A stretch of DNA of 6,917 nt from an uncultured Novosphingobium sp. (GTDB taxonomy: Bacteria > Pseudomonadota > Alphaproteobacteria > Sphingomonadales > Sphingomonadaceae). Positions within the stretch are counted from its first letter, which is position 1, and each line of letters begins with the position of its first letter. A model generated the notes under the pieces. The model ran no database searches, was not told where the DNA came from, and saw nothing but the letters and a program-made list of their open reading frames with translations. The position numbers were made by a program, and so were the translations under genes. Where the stretch lies: the NCBI GenBank assembly GCA_938005655.1, contig CALLNA010000178.1:1-6917 (forward strand), written 5' to 3'. Below, in pieces: positions 1 through 5,316 of this stretch.

Positions 1-197
1 AGGCGCTCCAGCAGGGCCTTGTCCGCGCCGAACTTGCCGCGCTTCAGGGTCTTGGCCGGGGAGGCGAAGCGCCAGCCCGCGTCGCAGAAGGCGGTGCCGA
101 TGGTCTGGGTGCCGAGATCGAGCCCGATCAGCGCCCCGCCGCCGGGCAGGGCGGCGCGGAACGCGGGCGCGTTCTCGACGATCAGGCCGGCTTCCAT
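1..197 (-). CDS. ruvX: Putative pre-16S rRNA nuclease / Holliday junction resolvase-like protein RuvX (YqgF), N-terminal part
   Basis: Partial gene: the first 65 codons are present and the rest lies beyond the window start. Family members are RNase H-fold nucleases that act in the cytoplasm, implicated in trimming the 5' end of pre-16S rRNA and, historically, proposed to resolve Holliday junctions. The diagnostic first beta strand is visible: GLDLGTQTIG at residues 25-34, with the metal-binding acidic residue at Asp27. It is followed by the segment GWRFASPAKTLKR (41-53), which I recognise from sphingomonad members. The start is ATG at 197-195; no other in-frame start lies close upstream, and a GGGTGAAGG-like purine stretch directly precedes it. 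The gene overlaps the 3' end of the upstream hydrolase by 16 nt, which suggests translational coupling and membership in the same operon. The later catalytic acidic residues cannot be checked here. Confidence 0.88.
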   Translation of the reverse strand, partial: MEAGLIVENAPAFRAALPGGGALIGLDLGTQTIGTAFCDAGWRFASPAKTLKRGKFGADKALLER

Positions 198-1288
198 GCC
201 TTCACCCGGCGCGCGAAGTCGGCCCGCAGGTTCGCCCAGAACAGCGGGATGTCGTAGATGTGGTAATTGTTCCCCGGCAGGACGTAGGGCCCGAGATCGG
301 GCGCCTCGCCGACCGAGAGGAAGCCGTCCGCCCGGCAGGTCGCGGGCACGCCGGGCGCGATCAGGCTGGCGGCCTTCGCGTCCTTGTCCGGCTTCAGCGT
401 GCCGAGGTTGGCGCTGGCCGGCACCGCGCCGCCGGTCCCGCCGGTCAGCGGATTGGAGCAGAGGAAGGCGCTGCCGCCCGGCGACTGCCCGTCGAGCGCG
501 GGGCGTCGGGCATAGGCGGCAAGCGTCATCGCCGGATCGGCGGGCTCGCCGTAGCTCAGCCACGAGACCACGCAGCCGCTCTGGTCCGGCGCGGCGCAGG
601 CCGGCAGGCCCATCAGCGGCAGGTCGTGCTGGAGCGAGACCGGCCAGCCGATCGCATAGACCGCGGCGATCCGCCGGGCGAGCGGCTTGCCCGCAACCCG
701 GTCGCGCAGCAGCCGGCGCAGGTGATAGGCCCCCTGGCTATGCCCGGCGAGGACGATCGGCAGGTCCGCCGGCACGCTCGCCAGGAAGCGGTCGAAAGCG
801 GCGGAGACGTCGCCATAGGCGAGGTCGAGCGCTTCGAGCGCCTCGGGTTTGTCGCTGAGGAAGGCGCCGAAGGTCGCCTGGCGATAGCGCGGCGCCCAGA
901 GCTCGACGGCCTGGTTGAAGGGGCTGGCCAGGCCGCGCACGAAGGTATCGGCCAGCTCGCGCGAGGCCTTGTCGTCGAGCGGCGCGTTCCAGCTCGCCTT
1001 GTCGAGGTAGCTCGTCGGGTGGACGAAGAACACCGCCGCCCGCACCGGCTCGCCCGGCGCGACGCCCTGCGGCAGCCAGCGGGCCGGGTCGGCCGTCGCC
1101 CCGGGGCGCGAGATCCATAGGGCGGCGTCGGCATAGCGGTCGCTGCCGAGCGGGGCCTGCTGGACGAAGGCCTTGTCCGGCACCAGGGCCAGCTCGGTCA
1201 GCTTGCCCGGCCAGAGCCGCAGCGCGACCAGGGCGGCGATCACCAGCACCGCGATAATCGCGATCAGATAGAGGAACTTGCGGGCCAT
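182..1288 (-). CDS. Membrane-anchored DUF3089 alpha/beta hydrolase
   Basis: 368 aa. An uncleaved signal-anchor helix lies at about residues 5-24, after a short basic N-terminus (MARK), so the catalytic domain is probably periplasmic. The body matches the DUF3089 family of alpha/beta hydrolases. The core strand runs into FFVHPTSYL (87-95). The nucleophile elbow is GHSQG (182-186), with Ser184 as the likely nucleophile. The C-terminal NYHIYDIPLFWANLR segment (341-355) carries His343, the likely catalytic histidine; I could not place the acid residue with confidence. Four cysteines (231, 239, 277, 318) could form two disulfides, which fits an exported domain. The substrate is unknown; lipase, esterase or peptidase activity are all possible. 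It starts 3 nt after the stop of the AI-2E-family gene and ends 16 nt inside ruvX. The start ATG gives the whole anchor helix, though its ribosome binding site is weak. Confidence 0.88.
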   Translation of the reverse strand: MARKFLYLIAIIAVLVIAALVALRLWPGKLTELALVPDKAFVQQAPLGSDRYADAALWISRPGATADPARWLPQGVAPGEPVRAAVFFVHPTSYLDKASWNAPLDDKASRELADTFVRGLASPFNQAVELWAPRYRQATFGAFLSDKPEALEALDLAYGDVSAAFDRFLASVPADLPIVLAGHSQGAYHLRRLLRDRVAGKPLARRIAAVYAIGWPVSLQHDLPLMGLPACAAPDQSGCVVSWLSYGEPADPAMTLAAYARRPALDGQSPGGSAFLCSNPLTGGTGGAVPASANLGTLKPDKDAKAASLIAPGVPATCRADGFLSVGEAPDLGPYVLPGNNYHIYDIPLFWANLRADFARRVKAWKPA

Positions 1289-1291
1289 GGG

Positions 1292-2377
1292 TCAGGCGGT
1301 TTCCATCTCGTCGCGACGCGCCGATTGCCGTTCCAGCGCGATCTTGAGCAGGGCCACCAGCGGATCGGCGAGCGCTAGGCCGAGGATGCCGAACAGCGCC
1401 CCCATGACGAGCTGCGCGCCGAGCACCAGGGCGGGAGCGAGGTCGACGGTCCGCTTGGCGACCATCGGCACGATGATGTTGCCGTCCACGGTCTGGACCA
1501 CGACATAGACGATGATGCAGTAGATGCCCATGTCGGTCCCGCCGGAGAAGCCGACCATGACCATCAGCGCGCCCGAGATCGGCGCGCCGATGTTGGGGAG
1601 GAAGGCGAGGAGGCCGGTCAGCAGGCCGAGCAGGGCGGCCATCGGCACCCCGTAGGCCGTCAGCAGCAGCCAGGTGCAGACCCCTTCGAGCGCCATGCCG
1701 AGCAGCCGCCCGGCGAGCAGGCGGCGCAGCGACTTGCCCATCAGGTTGGCCGTCTCGTGGAAATAGGCGCGGCTGTCGCGCGGCAGCATCCAGGCGAGGC
1801 CGCGCTGATAGAGCCGCGGCTCGGCGGCGAAGTAGATGCCCAGCACGATGATCAGGAACAGCGTCGTCACCGCGCCGATCAGCCCGCCGACCGCCCGCGT
1901 AAGGTAGGAGACGCCGCCCATCGCCTGCTGGGCGTAGCCCTTGACGTCGTCGACATCGATGCTGATCCCGTGCGCGGCGAGCCAGGCGACCACGCGCATC
2001 GCCTGGGCCTCGATCGTCTTGGGCAGGGCGGCGGCTTGGGCCGCGATCTGGCTGCCGGCGAAAAAGGCGACCCACAGCAGGAAGGCCGCGGTTAAGACCA
2101 TGACGATGCCGACGCGCCAGCCCCGGCCGATCGGCAGGACCCGGCCGAGCAGGCGGGTGCCGCCGTCGATCATCGCGCCGAAGACCATGCCGCCGAAGAT
2201 CACCAGCAGCGGCTGGGCCAGGAAGATCGCCAGGCCGACCATCGCCGCGATGCCGATCCAGACCACGGCCTTGCGCGCCTCCAGCCGCATCAGCGGATCG
2301 GCGATGTCGGCGGGGCCGGCGCGCTTCATCGAGGAGCTTCGGTCGTTGGGCGGAACCGGCTTCCTGTCCTCCGTCAT
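1292..2377 (-). CDS. AI-2E family transporter (PerM/YhhT/TqsA-like membrane protein)
   Basis: 361 aa inner-membrane protein. Hydrophobic segments lie at about residues 38-54, 55-71, 88-108, 163-184, 219-241, 244-275, 284-299 and 315-345, with a soluble amphipathic stretch (about 110-155) between the third and fourth. This is the layout of the family. The conserved family signatures are LPNIGAPISG (260-269) and the C-terminal VDGNIIVPMVAKRTVDLAPA (297-316). The family name comes from E. coli TqsA, linked to autoinducer-2 export, but other members are Na+/H+ antiporters or uncharacterised, so a quorum-sensing role cannot be assumed. The ATG is preceded by GGGAG (2386-2390) at 8 nt, which lies inside the last codons of lepB; the gap to the lepB stop is 4 nt, so translation is likely coupled. 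A second in-frame Met at residue 17 would leave all membrane segments intact. Confidence 0.9.
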   Translation of the reverse strand: MTEDRKPVPPNDRSSSMKRAGPADIADPLMRLEARKAVVWIGIAAMVGLAIFLAQPLLVIFGGMVFGAMIDGGTRLLGRVLPIGRGWRVGIVMVLTAAFLLWVAFFAGSQIAAQAAALPKTIEAQAMRVVAWLAAHGISIDVDDVKGYAQQAMGGVSYLTRAVGGLIGAVTTLFLIIVLGIYFAAEPRLYQRGLAWMLPRDSRAYFHETANLMGKSLRRLLAGRLLGMALEGVCTWLLLTAYGVPMAALLGLLTGLLAFLPNIGAPISGALMVMVGFSGGTDMGIYCIIVYVVVQTVDGNIIVPMVAKRTVDLAPALVLGAQLVMGALFGILGLALADPLVALLKIALERQSARRDEMETA

Positions 2378-2381
2378 CGCG

Positions 2382-3317
2382 TCAGCTCCCGTTCTTGTCG
2401 ATCGCGGGGCGCAGGCTGCGCCAGGCGCGGTCGCCGCGCAAGGCGCGCCACCAGCTCGCCGGGCTCCACCCCTGGGTGCCGTCCTGCGAGAAGGTGATGA
2501 ACTCGGCCCGCCCGCCGATGTCGGACAGCGGCACCGGCCCGCCCAGGCCGCGCTCCCACAGCGGGGCGCGGCTGTCGGCGGAATTGTCGCGGTTGTCGCC
2601 CATCAGGAAGACGTGGCCCGGCGGCACCCTGATCTCGTCCATGTGGTCGAGCGGCTGGTCCTCGTGGTCGACGACCAGGTAGGTCGCGCCGTTGGGCAGG
2701 GTCTCGCGCAGGGCGGGCAGCTCGCAGACGATCCGGCCCGAGGGTTTCCTCACCCGCATCCCGCGATAGCTCGCGTCGTTGCAGGGATCGTGCTCGTCGG
2801 GCGAGGTAAGGGCGTCGAGCGGGACCTCGATCGGCGGCTCGATCTCCTGCGGCACACGCTTGCCGTTGAGCACGATCTGGCCGTTGACCACGGCGATGCG
2901 GTCGCCCGGCAGGGCGACGACGCGCTTGATGTAGTCCTCGTCCGAGTTGGGCGGTACGACGATCACGACATCGCCGTATTCGGGCGTTCCCGGCCAGATC
3001 CGCCACCGGCTGCGCGGCAGGAGGTGGAACGAGGCGGAGACCCAGGACCAGCCGTAGGGATACTTGGAGACCACCAGCCGGTCGCCGGTCCACAGGGTCG
3101 GGACCATCGAGGGGCTGGGGATGTAGAACGGCTTGGCGATTAGGCTGTGGAAGGCGAGCACGCCGAGCAGCATAAGCGCCAGGCCGCGCAGTTCGGCGAT
3201 CCAGTCGACCCGGGCGGCCTTGCGCGCGGGGCGCGTGCCGGCGGTCTCGGCGGCGGGCGCGGCGCCGGGCTCCGGGGCAGGAGGCGCGGAGGGCTCCGCC
3301 GGCTCGGTCCCGGTCAT
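2382..3317 (-). CDS. lepB: Signal peptidase I
   Basis: 311 aa. It removes signal peptides from exported proteins at the outer face of the inner membrane, using a Ser/Lys dyad. Order of parts: a Pro/Ala-rich cytoplasmic N-terminus (1-37), one membrane helix (about 43-61), then the S26 peptidase domain. Box B holds the nucleophile Ser70 in IPSPSMVPTL (66-75). Box D holds the general base Lys131 in YIKRVVALPGDRI (129-141). Box E is GDNRDNSADSR (240-250). Cys179 and Cys198 in the insertion between boxes D and E could form a periplasmic disulfide. It has one membrane helix, unlike the two of E. coli LepB; single-helix forms are common outside the enterics. It starts 10 nt after acpS and ends 4 nt before the AI-2E-family gene. 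Many alphaproteobacteria carry rnc and era directly after lepB, but here they are replaced by envelope genes. Confidence 0.97.
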   Translation of the reverse strand: MTGTEPAEPSAPPAPEPGAAPAAETAGTRPARKAARVDWIAELRGLALMLLGVLAFHSLIAKPFYIPSPSMVPTLWTGDRLVVSKYPYGWSWVSASFHLLPRSRWRIWPGTPEYGDVVIVVPPNSDEDYIKRVVALPGDRIAVVNGQIVLNGKRVPQEIEPPIEVPLDALTSPDEHDPCNDASYRGMRVRKPSGRIVCELPALRETLPNGATYLVVDHEDQPLDHMDEIRVPPGHVFLMGDNRDNSADSRAPLWERGLGGPVPLSDIGGRAEFITFSQDGTQGWSPASWWRALRGDRAWRSLRPAIDKNGS

Positions 3318-3327
3318 GGCAGGGTGC

Positions 3328-3729
3328 TCACAGCGCGCGCGCCTCGATCACCACGAAGGCCTGGGCCCAGGGGTGGTCGTCGGTGAGGGTCAGGTGGACG
3401 ATCGCCTCGTGCCCGTCCGGGATCAGCGCCGCCAGTCGCGCCGCCGCGCCGCCGGTGAGATGCAGGGTCGGCGCGCCGCTGCGGGCGTTGACCACGCTGA
3501 TGTCCTTCATGAAGACCCCGGCCTTGAAGCCCGTGCCGACCGCCTTGGAGAAGGCCTCCTTGGCGGCGAAGCGCTTGGCGTAGGTCCCGGCGCGGGTGAA
3601 CGGCCGCCTGGCCGCCTTGGCCCGCTCGACCTCGGTGAACACGCGCTGCTCGAACCGCTCGCCGAAGCGGTCGAGCGAGTTCTGGATGCGTTCGATGTTG
3701 CAGAGGTCGGAGCCGATGGCGATGATCAC
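3328..3729 (-). CDS. acpS: Holo-[acyl-carrier-protein] synthase
   Basis: 133 aa, a normal length for AcpS. It transfers the 4'-phosphopantetheine arm from coenzyme A to the conserved serine of apo-ACP, making ACP active for fatty acid synthesis in the cytoplasm. The two family signatures are clear: IGSDLCNIERI at 5-15, with metal-binding Asp8, and RFAAKEAFSKA at 53-63, with metal-binding Glu58 and Lys57/Lys62. The start is GTG at 3729-3727. It is preceded by a strong GAGGAG site at 6 nt, and the protein begins exactly where family members begin (VIIAIGSDL), so I consider it secure. It sits 46 nt after pdxJ and 10 nt before lepB. The pdxJ-acpS-lepB order is familiar from proteobacterial genomes. 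Confidence 0.97.
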   Translation of the reverse strand: MIIAIGSDLCNIERIQNSLDRFGERFEQRVFTEVERAKAARRPFTRAGTYAKRFAAKEAFSKAVGTGFKAGVFMKDISVVNARSGAPTLHLTGGAAARLAALIPDGHEAIVHLTLTDDHPWAQAFVVIEARAL

Positions 3730-3735
3730 GACGGT

Positions 3736-3741
3736 CTCCTC
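3736..3741 (-). promoter_or_regulatory. Ribosome binding site of acpS
   Basis: GAGGAG on the minus strand, 6 nt before the GTG start codon. It is the strongest Shine-Dalgarno match in the minus-strand operon and supports the non-ATG start of acpS. It lies in the 46-nt pdxJ-acpS gap, the longest in the operon, where coupling to upstream translation is not possible. Confidence 0.8.
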
Positions 3742-3775
3742 GAAGGCGGGGGCGGGGAAGGAAGCAGGATCTCCG

Positions 3776-4519
3776 TCACCGCGCCGAATCCATCAGGTCC
3801 CGCATCCGCCGCACGCTCGCCTCCAGACCGACGAAGATCGCCTCGCCGATCAGGTAGTGACCGATGTTCAGTTCCGCCAGTTGCGGGATGGCGGCGATCG
3901 GCTGGACGTTCTCGTAGGTCAGGCCGTGGCCGGCGTGGGGCTCGATGCCGTTCTTGACCGCGAGCGCCGCGAGATCGGCGACGCGGCGCAGCTCCTCGGC
4001 CTGGGCCGCGCCCGCGGCATGGGCATATTCGCCGGTATGGAACTCGACCACCGGCGCGCCGAGCCGCATGGCGGCCTCGAGCTGGCGCACCTCGGGCGCG
4101 ATGAACAGGCTGACGCGGATGCCCGCGTCGGTGAGCCGGGCGACGATCGGGGCGAGGCGGTTGTGCTGGCCGGCGGCGTCGAGCGCGCCCTCGGTCGTGC
4201 GCTCCTCGCGCCGCTCGGGGACGATGCAGGCGGCGTGGGGCCGGTGGCGCAGCGCGATCTCGACCATCTCGTCGGTCGCGGCCATCTCCAGGTTGAGTGG
4301 CAGGCTGGTCGCCTGCTGGATGCGCTGGAGGTCGTCGTCGCGGATGTGGCGGCGGTCCTCGCGCAGGTGCGCGGTGATGCCGTCGCCGCCCACGGCCGCG
4401 ACGACCTCCGCGGCGCGCACCGGATCGGGATGCTCCCCGCCGCGGGCGTTACGGATCGTGGCGACGTGGTCGATGTTGACGCCGAGACGGAGGCGCCGGG
4501 GATGCACCGGCGCGCTCAC
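3776..4519 (-). CDS. pdxJ: Pyridoxine 5'-phosphate synthase
   Basis: 247 aa if it starts at GTG 4519-4517. The enzyme condenses 1-deoxy-D-xylulose 5-phosphate with 3-amino-2-oxopropyl phosphate to make pyridoxine 5'-phosphate, the last ring-forming step of the DXP-dependent vitamin B6 pathway. It is a cytoplasmic TIM barrel. Conserved parts match E. coli PdxJ closely: LGVNIDHVATIRNARGG (12-28), GITAHLREDRRHI (47-59) with active-site His51, LNLEMA (75-80) with Glu78, HAGHGLTYENV (195-205) with His198, and ELNIGHYLIG (216-225) near the phosphate site. No ATG precedes the first conserved strand. The GTG forms a GTGA overlap with the pyrE stop, a typical coupled junction; a second GTG four codons later (4507-4505) is the alternative. 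The same reading frame stays open upstream through pyrE, but that part is not PdxJ sequence. Confidence 0.96.
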   Translation of the reverse strand: MSAPVHPRRLRLGVNIDHVATIRNARGGEHPDPVRAAEVVAAVGGDGITAHLREDRRHIRDDDLQRIQQATSLPLNLEMAATDEMVEIALRHRPHAACIVPERREERTTEGALDAAGQHNRLAPIVARLTDAGIRVSLFIAPEVRQLEAAMRLGAPVVEFHTGEYAHAAGAAQAEELRRVADLAALAVKNGIEPHAGHGLTYENVQPIAAIPQLAELNIGHYLIGEAIFVGLEASVRRMRDLMDSAR

Positions 4520-5100
4520 GGCTTGGCCCGGCTCCCCGGCTTGACCGCGGGGGTGGCGGCGAGCTCGGCCGGCACCTCTTCGGGCGCATAGGTGGGGAAG
4601 TTGATCGCGATCAGCGGATAGAACGGCACGCCGAGGTCGACCGCGCCGGCCGAGCGGTCGACCAGCGCGGCGGCCGCGACGACCTTGCCGCCGGCCGCCT
4701 CGATCGCCTTGATCGCCTCCCGGCTGGAGAGGCCGGTCGTCACCACGTCCTCGACCATCAGCACCTTCTCGCCGGGCTCCAGGCTGAAGCCGCGGCGCAG
4801 CTCGAACACGCCCTCGGGCCGTTCGACGAACATCGCCTCGCGCTCCAGCGCGCGGCCCATCTCTTGGCCGATGATGATCCCGCCCATCGCGGGCGAGACC
4901 ACCTTGTCGATCTCGCGGCGCAGCTCGCGCGGGAGCTTGCCGACGAGCGCGATCGCCAGCCGCGCGGCGCGGGCCGGGTCCATCAGGACGCGGGCGCATT
5001 GCAGATAATGCGCGCTGTGGCGGCCCGAGGAGAGGAGGAAATGACCTTCGAGCAGCGCCTTGCTCGCACGGAACTCGGCGAGCACCTCTTCATCCTGCAT
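4516..5100 (-). CDS. pyrE: Orotate phosphoribosyltransferase
   Basis: 194 aa from ATG 5100-5098. It joins orotate to PRPP, giving orotidine 5'-monophosphate in pyrimidine synthesis. The PRPP-binding motif is KVLMVEDVVTTG (112-123). The orotate-side segment FLLSSGRHSAHYLQC (21-35) and SPAMGGIIIGQE (69-80) also fit. The loop after FVER (91-94) lacks the K-x-x-K-x-H residues of the E. coli enzyme. This is the form I know from the Thermus-type PyrE clade, which includes alphaproteobacteria, so it is not a defect. An ATG 12 nt upstream (5112-5110) would add MVFP, but GAGG abuts it with no spacing, whereas the same purine run lies 11 nt before the chosen ATG. The chosen N-terminus (MQDEEVLAEFRA) also looks like family members. 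It is the first gene of the leftward operon and overlaps pdxJ by 4 nt. Confidence 0.95.
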   Translation of the reverse strand: MQDEEVLAEFRASKALLEGHFLLSSGRHSAHYLQCARVLMDPARAARLAIALVGKLPRELRREIDKVVSPAMGGIIIGQEMGRALEREAMFVERPEGVFELRRGFSLEPGEKVLMVEDVVTTGLSSREAIKAIEAAGGKVVAAAALVDRSAGAVDLGVPFYPLIAINFPTYAPEEVPAELAATPAVKPGSRAKP

Positions 5101-5111
5101 TGGGAAAACCA

Positions 5112-5116
5112 TCCTC
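5112..5116 (-). promoter_or_regulatory. Ribosome binding site deciding the pyrE start
   Basis: GAGGA on the minus strand, 11 nt before ATG 5100-5098. It overlaps the upstream candidate ATG at 5112-5110, so it cannot serve that codon. The spacing is a little long but usable. Confidence 0.55.
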
Positions 5117-5140
5117 GTGGAAACTGGGTCGGGATCAGGG

Positions 5141-5159
5141 GCGACGGGCCGCCCGTCGC
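5141..5159. repeat. 8-bp GC-rich inverted repeat in the pyrE leader
   Basis: GCGACGGG (5141-5148) pairs perfectly with CCCGTCGC (5152-5159) across a 3-nt loop. It lies about 40 nt upstream of the pyrE start, so it would be in the pyrE mRNA leader if transcription starts beyond it. No T-run follows on either strand, so it is not a standard intrinsic terminator. A second small dyad, GCGGA-TT-TCCGC (5158-5169), abuts and shares two bases with it. A role in controlling pyrE is possible but unproven. Confidence 0.6.
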
Positions 5160-5186
5160 GGATTTCCGCAGCCGGGCGACTGTCTA

Positions 5187-5192
5187 AAAATA
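5187..5192 (-). promoter_or_regulatory. Possible -10 element for the pyrE operon
   Basis: TATTTT on the minus strand sits in the only AT-rich patch of the divergent region (5183-5199), about 87 nt before the pyrE ATG. I see no good -35 hexamer at 16-18 nt spacing, so this is a weak suggestion based on position and base composition. Confidence 0.25.
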
Positions 5193-5202
5193 TCCCCTAG
5201 AG

Positions 5203-5226
5203 GCGCTTGAGACTGCGGGCAAGCGC
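5203..5226. promoter_or_regulatory. Candidate operator: inverted repeat over the coxB -35 region
   Basis: GCGCTTG (5203-5209) and CAAGCGC (5220-5226) form a perfect 7-bp inverted repeat separated by 10 nt, with half-site centres 17 nt apart. It covers the -35 hexamer and most of the spacer of the coxB promoter, so a dimeric protein bound there could block or tune transcription. It could equally act on the divergent pyrE side. The binding protein is unknown, and chance occurrence in GC-rich DNA is not excluded. Confidence 0.4.
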
Positions 5227-5235
5227 GCGTATAGG
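5207..5235 (+). promoter_or_regulatory. Sigma70-type promoter for coxB-ctaD
   Basis: TTGAGA (5207-5212) and TATAGG (5230-5235) are separated by exactly 17 nt. The -35 differs from TTGACA at one base; the -10 keeps TATA. Transcription would start near 5242, giving a leader of about 75 nt to the preferred coxB start. It is the only well-spaced promoter match I found by eye in the divergent region. Confidence 0.65.
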
Positions 5236-5251
5236 CCAGCCGGAATCTGGC
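5235..5251 (+). repeat. Small inverted repeat at the expected coxB transcription start
   Basis: GCCAG (5235-5239) and CTGGC (5247-5251) form a 5-bp inverted repeat with a 7-nt loop. It spans the expected transcription start just after the -10 element. It is more likely a DNA-level site, if it matters at all, because only the right half would be fully transcribed. Confidence 0.3.
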
Positions 5252-5260
5252 TCCCACTAA

Positions 5261-5288
5261 GGCGAGAGGGGGCAGGTATTCTCTCGCC
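5261..5288 (+). repeat. 8-bp hairpin in the coxB leader
   Basis: GGCGAGAG (5261-5268) pairs perfectly with CTCTCGCC (5281-5288) across a 12-nt loop containing GGGGCAGG. It ends 4 nt before the upstream candidate ATG (5293) and 28 nt before the preferred ATG (5317). In the mRNA it would crowd initiation at 5293 while leaving the AT-rich, unstructured stretch before 5317 open. No T-run follows, so it is not a terminator. Confidence 0.55.
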
Positions 5289-5316
5289 GCCAATGGAAAG
5301 CGAAAGCAATAACATC

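Noticed and set aside
260..1120. Long open frame on the plus strand opposite the DUF3089 hydrolase (about 286 codons)
   Set aside because: It is antisense to a clear hydrolase, and its Arg/Gly/Ala-rich translation shows no domain. Such frames stay open by chance in GC-rich DNA.
1292..2377. Quorum-sensing (autoinducer-2) system
   Set aside because: The AI-2E family name does not show AI-2 transport. No luxS, lsr genes or signal receptor lies nearby, and many members have other roles.
1941..3143. 400-codon plus-strand frame opposite the AI-2E-family gene and lepB
   Set aside because: It is antisense to two well-supported genes, spans their junction, and has no recognisable motif.
4520..4999. 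Upstream in-frame extension of pdxJ (open to 4999)
   Set aside because: The extension lies in another frame of pyrE and is Arg/Gly-rich with no PdxJ similarity. PdxJ similarity begins just after the GTG at 4519.
5141..5159. Intrinsic terminator between the divergent genes
   Set aside because: The hairpin is strong, but neither strand has a T-run after it, and the flanking genes diverge, so no terminator is expected there.
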